Origin: Phragmites australis
Taxonomy: Eukaryota > Streptophyta > Magnoliopsida > Poales > Poaceae
Assembly: GCF_958298935.1 (NCBI RefSeq)
Contig: NC_084925.1
Location: 11,653,001 to 11,717,000, forward strand
Length of the DNA stretch: 64,000 bases
Direction: 5' to 3'
Made by a program: the position numbers and the translations under genes. Shown in pieces: positions 59,620 to 64,000 of the stretch. The notes under the pieces were generated by a model, which saw only the letters and a program-made list of their open reading frames with translations, ran no database searches and had not been told where the DNA came from. Every line of letters starts with the position of its first letter. The first letter of the stretch is position 1.

Positions 59620-61095
59620 ATGGCTCAGCCTTCGACCCCAGAGCTTTTGGACCCTGCCGTGGACAAGAAGCATCGCAGCTTCTTATCCGCCGAGCACCAG
59701 ACGGACCTAGGAGTGTTTCGCCCACGAGGCCCTAGAGAGCTGCTGACGGTAGACGAGCGCTGGACCCACAGGTACTTAGAAAAGCTGATGGTGTTACATA
59801 TCATTTCGCTGCTGTTGTTACATATTATTGATGTACTGCAATACTTATAGGTTGGGAGCGGCCGGACTCCTACCGCTTTACCGGTTGGTCGAGGCCCGAA
59901 CGACGGAGGACCCCGAGGTTGCGGCCCGTCGTTTCTACTTCGATCGGTCGCTGATAGCAGCACTGGTCGATCGTTGGAGGCCGGAGACACATACGTTCCA
60001 CCTACCGTGCGGAGAGATGACCCCGACCTTGCAGGACGTCTCCTACCTCTTAGGCCTTCCTTGCGCGGGAGCTGCGGTTGGGGTGATCGATATGCAGGCT
60101 GACTGGATGAACGACATGCATCAGCGATTTGGGCCGGTGGAGCGAAAGACGGATGCACCCCCGTACGTGCCTGAGTTCTTAGCCGATGCACGAGGGCCAA
60201 CGAAGAAGTGGATCCTACAGTTCCAGGTATGGTAACATGCAACCTATCGATTTCTAACAAATTATGTCGTAATGATTATTTCTGACACCAGTCATATATG
60301 CAGCCGACGTACATCCACCCACAAGCCAACGCATACGCGGTCTCGAGACATTTGGAGGCCTACCTCCTTTGGTTGTTTGGGTGAGTGATGTTCACTAGTG
60401 GCCAAGGCCACCTAGTTACGAGGACCCTTGTGCCGTACGCCCGGTCGATAGCGGACGCGCATGCAGAGGATGTACCGCAGTTCAGCTGGGCATCAGCTGT
60501 TCTTACTGTGACGTATCGGGCGCTCTGCGACGCATGCATGAAGAAGGAGGCGCTAGCCACTTTTGCCGGGTGTCCACTTCTTCTTCAGCTATGGTCGTAC
60601 GAGCATTTCGCCATAGGTAGGCCGGTGGTCGATCGCTCCCCGTACCCAGAGGAGTGGTACGGCGAGATGGAAGAGGACGCGCCGACAATGGCCTCGCTGT
60701 GGTGTCGTCGACGGGTACGTAATTTACATTAACAGTTTCGTTCGTACTATGTTACTCTCTAAATATCTGTATTGATGTTTGTCACTCAGCCACACTGGGC
60801 CCACGAGCAGCCTCGCAGCGCGTACGAGCATTTTCGTACCCAGTTTGACAGGCTACGTCCTAATGATGTGGTATGGGAGCCATACAACGTTCGGGCCGTT
60901 CATACACGTGCAGGGTCGGGATTGTCACCCTTGTGCACCCGTGATGAGGAGTACTGGCTCACCAAGGCGCCCCTTGTCTTCGACATCTACGTCGAAGAGT
61001 ACTCACCGCAGCGCGTCATGCGGCAGTTTGGCCGTCACCAGGCATTCCCGCTCGTCCCCATCCGTATAGTCCCCTTGCACGTCCGCAGGCTTTAA
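59620..61095 (+). pseudogene. Plant mobile domain (PMD/MAIN-like) protein, one nonsense codon
   Basis: Exons are 59620-59771, 59851-60226, 60304-60714 and 60790-61095, all GT-AG and in phase (414 codons). The product has the PMD core: LLPLYRLVEAR, LIAALVDRWRPETHTFHLP, GEMTPTLQDVSYLLGLP, AYLLWLFG and WEPYNVRAVHT. PMD proteins occur as host MAIN/MAIL-type nuclear factors and in transposons; their role in MULEs is not settled. A TGA at 60382-60384 splits WLFG from VMFTSG inside the domain. A GTGAGT spanning the stop could be a splice donor, but removing it would break the domain. The gene follows mudrA by 125 bp in the same orientation, within the inverted repeats. Confidence 0.88.
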
Positions 61096-61356
61096 ACAAG
61101 ATGTGACAACACTACCCAGCTTTTTCAAATCAGTAAATGACAACACGGGTACCAATAAACGTGGAATCTCTGACCATGGGCAACGACAAAACTGTCCTAT
61201 TCTTCAAGATGGAATCCGATGCTCCTCCCGCCAGCTACGCCCATGCCCTAATTCCTTTCTTTAAGAGCGAATCCAATGCTCCTGCCTCCTCCAACTATAA
61301 GTAGCCAAACCTCCTTACGGAGAAGCATCGCTCATTTCTCAAATATCTCAAGTGCA

Positions 61357-61953
61357 ATGTCTTCCTCAGCTCCATCGAGCCCACCAAAGAAACATTGGGG
61401 GACTACCGTACCTGAAGGTCTCGAACCACCAATGTGCTTCTATGGTGACCTTTGTAAGCTCCGCGAGTCGCAGGACATCTCATACACCTATGGACTACGC
61501 TTCTTCATGTGTGCCAACTACGAGTATGACAAGCCTCGCAATGCAACAACTGGTTATCGACCGGTACGGTAACAGATGTCCGCCTCATCTCTTCCGATTA
61601 CGCACCCTCTTTTACTAACCGCTCATCTTGTTCCATTTGTTCAGTCCCCTCCACCGCTCTGTGATTTTATTCAGTGGCTCGACAATGAGCAAAATGACTC
61701 ACAGAAGCTGTGGGTCGACATGAACATGAGGTGGAGAAGGGAAGCGTACGCACGTCGGGAGTACGAGCAACAGCAAGAGGAACTTCATCTCAAGTGGGAG
61801 GAAGAAGAGCGCATGAGGAAGGCGGCGCACGACCGTACCGTGGCTCAGGCTCGAGAGGCTGAGAGGGAAAGGAAGCGGGAGAGAGCCCGCCATGCTAAGG
61901 CGGCAGGTCCCGATGCCCTCCGAAAGGGAAAGTATCCTAGATGCACGCAGTAG
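61357..61953 (+). CDS. Small GRF-like Cys protein with charged coiled coil
   Basis: Two exons, 61357-61563 and 61645-61953, GT-AG and in phase, give 171 residues. The N-terminal part holds PPMCFYGDLCKL and later FFMCANY, a C-x5-C...C pattern like GRF-type zinc fingers, though the full motif is not clear. The second exon starts SPPPLCDFIQWLD and continues as a long Glu/Arg/Lys helix (about residues 100-160), probably a coiled coil. Similar short proteins often accompany mudrA and PMD genes in grass elements, as I recall. It appears intact and is the only undamaged gene of this element. Its function is unknown; nucleic-acid or transposase binding is possible but inferred. Confidence 0.75.
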
Positions 61954-62330
61954 AGAGTACATAATGTAACCCGACATACTTTCCTTCCCTAAGGCATGTT
62001 ATGATTAGGATCGGCGCACTAATAAGGTTTTAGTGCGAACCGTACATGCCACCTTTGTTTCCTCATCGTGTCGTCGCGGTTACAGTGTATTGTAATGTTT
62101 TCACCATGTGTTCAATACTATGTTTGTCCTCGTTCGCACCCTATACCCACGTAAAATGCTGCAACTACTAATTACTGATTTTTTCCTCCCGTTATTACAT
62201 AACTTACTCCAAATTTAATTTCTTAATTTCCTTACACCCCTTCTTTTTTTTCCTTCAATTAAAAAATAATACATTTTTATAGGATAAAATGGAAAAAAAT
62301 TAATTTTACATGAAAAAAACCCCTAACTGC
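61954..62330. other. 3' noncoding part of the MULE
   Basis: AT-rich sequence between the last gene and the right hairpin array. No gene is seen. Confidence 0.6.
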
Positions 62331-62584
62331 CCTCTCAGAGGGCGGCTAGGGGCTAACCGCCCCCCAGGGCCTAACCGCCCCCTGAGAGGGCGGTTAGCCC
62401 CTCTTGCCGCCCTCTGAGGGGGCGGTTAGGCCTACCGCCCTCTCAGGGGGCGGTTAGCACCCGTACCCGCCCTCTGAGAGGGCTGCAGCCCTCTGAGAGG
62501 GCGGTGGACGCTACTTTTGTAAATCTTTTCGTCGGGAATCTATTTATTTAAATTTAAACTCGAAAAAATATATAAAAAAAACTC
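62325..62584. repeat. MULE right terminal inverted repeat and hairpin array
   Basis: At least six copies of CCGCCCTCTGAGAGGGCGG-like palindromes, then the AT-rich outer end that pairs with 56082-56170. Confidence 0.88.
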
Positions 62585-62593
62585 GCCATTTTT
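62585..62593. repeat. MULE target-site duplication, right copy
   Basis: GCCATTTTT, identical to 56073-56081. Confidence 0.93.
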
Positions 62594-63140
62594 TGTCCAA
62601 AAACAGGGCTTTTCTTTGACCAAGCCCGGCCCAACCTGGTCCAGTTCGGCCCATGCTCAGGTCTACTTCTCCCTTTCTCCATGCTACTCACACTAGTACG
62701 CCATGTACACTGTTTCTTCCTCCATCATAGATCACAAGGTCCATCTTAAATAAAAGAAGAGATAATTAAGAATGGTCAATCTGGCTACCTAGTTCTAATT
62801 TTGGCCCGCCTAGACCGGCCCGTTGGCTGTTGTGAATGGACTTAGGCATCAGTTTATGAGCCAAAAAACTAGGCTCAAACCAAACTCACCTAAAATATTA
62901 ATTTTAATTATATTTACACGTAAAATTCATCGAGCTGCCCGAGCCTAATCCGAGCTTAACCAGACTTTGTTAAACTGAGATTATTGGACCGAGCCTGAGC
63001 AACCATTTTCGATCCGAAACAAACGGGATTTTCTTGCGCCAAGCCCGGCAAGGTCCGGTACAGTCCGGCCTATGCTCAGCTCAGATCTACTTCTCGCCTC
63101 TCCGTGCTCCTCACACGAGTACGTCAGAGTTCAGAAGGGT
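62594..63140. repeat. Tandem unit 1 (right part), unit 2 and start of a third
   Basis: 62594-62672 completes unit 1. Unit 2 runs about 62673-63095 and repeats the sequence of 55733-56081 plus 62594-62672. A third copy begins near 63090 (CTCTCCGTGCTCCTCACACGAG) and merges into the reticulon leader. Unit length is about 430 bp. Confidence 0.8.
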
Positions 63141-63214
63141 TCATCGTAAAAAAGAAGAGAGAATCCAGAAGGGTCCAACCGGCTGTGCGAGTTACGCCCA
63201 CCCACCCACTGACC

Positions 63215-63240
<26 letters not shown>
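63215..63240. repeat. (CA)n microsatellite
   Basis: Thirteen CA repeats in the presumed leader or promoter of the reticulon-like gene. Confidence 0.9.
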
Positions 63241-63245
<5 letters not shown>

Positions 63246-63422
63246 CCCACCCGCTTCTTTCTCTTCTCCCCCTGTTTCAGTCAGAGAAAAAACATCCGTA
63301 CAGAGCAGAAGGCGTAGGAAGGAGGAAAGAAACCAAGAAAAAGGCAGCGCAGCGGACCAAGAAAGTGAAACTGCTCGTGCTGGTGATCGATCCTGCCGAG
63401 AACCTTAATTTCTCGCTCGGTC

Positions 63423-64000
63423 ATGGCGGGACCCGCGGAGGAGACTGCCGTCGCCGCAGTGCCCGCGACCTCGCCGGCGGACGGCGTCTCGGAGGAGACG
63501 GCGTCGCCGGCGGCAGTGGCGGCGAGGCCCCGGGGGTTTAGGCTTCTCGGGGAGGACAAGTCCGTGCACAAGGCCCTCGGTGGTGGTAAAAGTATGAACT
63601 TTCCCCTTCGTTTCCTTGTGTTTGGCCAGTTGATTGCTTATCAGGACCGGAATTTCTGTGTTCCTTCAGTACTAACCAGTTCGTGTGTGGCTTGTCTTGA
63701 TATGGATATAAACCGTGCAGCTGCGGTTGGTGAGTTGTTAGTGGTAGTTACATTAAGCTTCAGTTCTTGGTGTTAGACTGTTACTCGCGATGGGTTTCTG
63801 TCTGGCCTTTTAATCAAAGTTCAGTAGCCTCTGTTCTCGTTGAGAGGCGCAAGTGCCATGTGAGGTTCGGAAACGTTTATAATATGCTGGTGGAAATTTC
63901 GATTTTATTTCTATAATTTGTTATTCTGATTGGTGAACGTGATCATGAAGACTGTAAGAGTATGCCTCTGCTGCAGATGGTGTTTGGGGATAAAAGCATT
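63423..64000 (+). CDS. Reticulon-like protein, 5' end only
   Basis: Exon 1 (63423-63585) encodes MAGPAEETAVAAVPATSPAD and an Ala-rich N terminus, then GFRLLGEDKSVHKALGGG, the motif that precedes the reticulon homology domain in plant RTNLB proteins. A donor GGTG|GTAAAA follows at 63586. A CTGCAG acceptor precedes exon 2 at 63977, where GATAAAAGCATT may encode the expected DKSI segment. The simplest join of these two sites is out of frame, so an alternative site or short exon may exist. Plant reticulons shape tubular ER through paired membrane hairpins, all of which lie beyond the window. The frame shown to 63776 without splicing is intron read-through. Confidence 0.75.

Larger units (their letters stand above)
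56082..62584 (+). mobile_element. Mutator-like element (MULE) with three genes
   Basis: The 6,503-bp element has long terminal inverted repeats starting GAGTTTTTTTTAT at both ends. About 90 bp of unique sequence is well matched, including TTCGAGTTTAAATTTAAATA and AAAAGATTTACAAAAGTA, followed by GC-rich hairpin repeats. A perfect 9-bp duplication GCCATTTTT flanks it, the Mutator signature. Inside, all on the plus strand, are a mudrA transposase, a plant-mobile-domain gene and a small GRF-like gene. The perfect duplication points to a fairly young insertion. Two of the genes are damaged, so it is probably not autonomous now. Confidence 0.95.

Noticed and set aside
59625..60260. Minus-strand 211-codon frame
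   Set aside because: It is antisense to the PMD gene, whose exons, splice sites and domain are clear on the plus strand.
56156..62520. CRISPR-like array from the repeated CCGCCCTC palindromes
   Set aside because: The repeats are at the two ends of a Mutator-like element in a plant genome, with short uniform linkers and no spacers.

Overview
The window looks like nuclear DNA from a grass (Poaceae). It has intron-containing plant genes with GC-rich 5' ends, and it is packed with plant transposons: Stowaway and Tourist MITEs, hAT, CACTA and Mutator-like elements, Copia and Gypsy retrotransposons and a LINE. No species can be fixed from the sequence alone. Only two host loci look intact. One is a six-exon gene of unknown function at 22818-30225. 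The other is the first exon of a reticulon-like gene that starts at 63423 and runs off the right edge. A broken LEA_2 gene lies at 32753-33279. Most of the rest is transposon.

Left third (1-22 kb). A block of six ~75-bp tandem units and LTR-like repeat DNA are followed by a Stowaway MITE (2906-3162), a decayed L1-type LINE (about 3526-8262) and a Tourist-like MITE (8397-8663). A 3.9-kb hAT transposon (9049-12994) has a perfect 8-bp target duplication. It carries a broken full-length transposase and, beside it, a second truncated BED-finger-only gene with its own TATA box. Two short non-autonomous hAT relatives (13210-13598 and 19620-20094) share an internal segment that resembles a decayed tRNA gene. 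Between them is a CACTA-type element (14864-19110) carrying a captured B3-domain (REM-like) gene fragment. A small CACTA-type element (20613-21707) follows.

Middle (22-49 kb). The six-exon gene has a TATA box, an overlapping upstream ORF and a 2.5-kb first intron, and all its splice phases join in frame. Beyond it are a second Stowaway MITE, the LEA_2 pseudogene, three diverged copies of one LTR-like repeat (A 33347-35205, B 35837-37866, C 46985-48413), and a minus-strand Gypsy pol relic (about 42880-46984) with an open reading frame on the opposite strand (41726-42136).

Right third (49-64 kb). A Tork/TNT1-like Copia element (49476-54576) has a truncated 5' LTR. Next is a 6.5-kb Mutator-like element (56082-62584) with long terminal inverted repeats, a perfect 9-bp target duplication and three genes in one orientation: a mudrA transposase (two lesions), a plant-mobile-domain protein (one nonsense codon) and an intact small protein with a GRF-like Cys motif and a charged coiled coil. 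It sits in one unit of a ~430-bp tandem duplication, so the neighbouring unit serves as an empty-site reference. This three-gene element and the two-gene hAT element are the most notable systems here.
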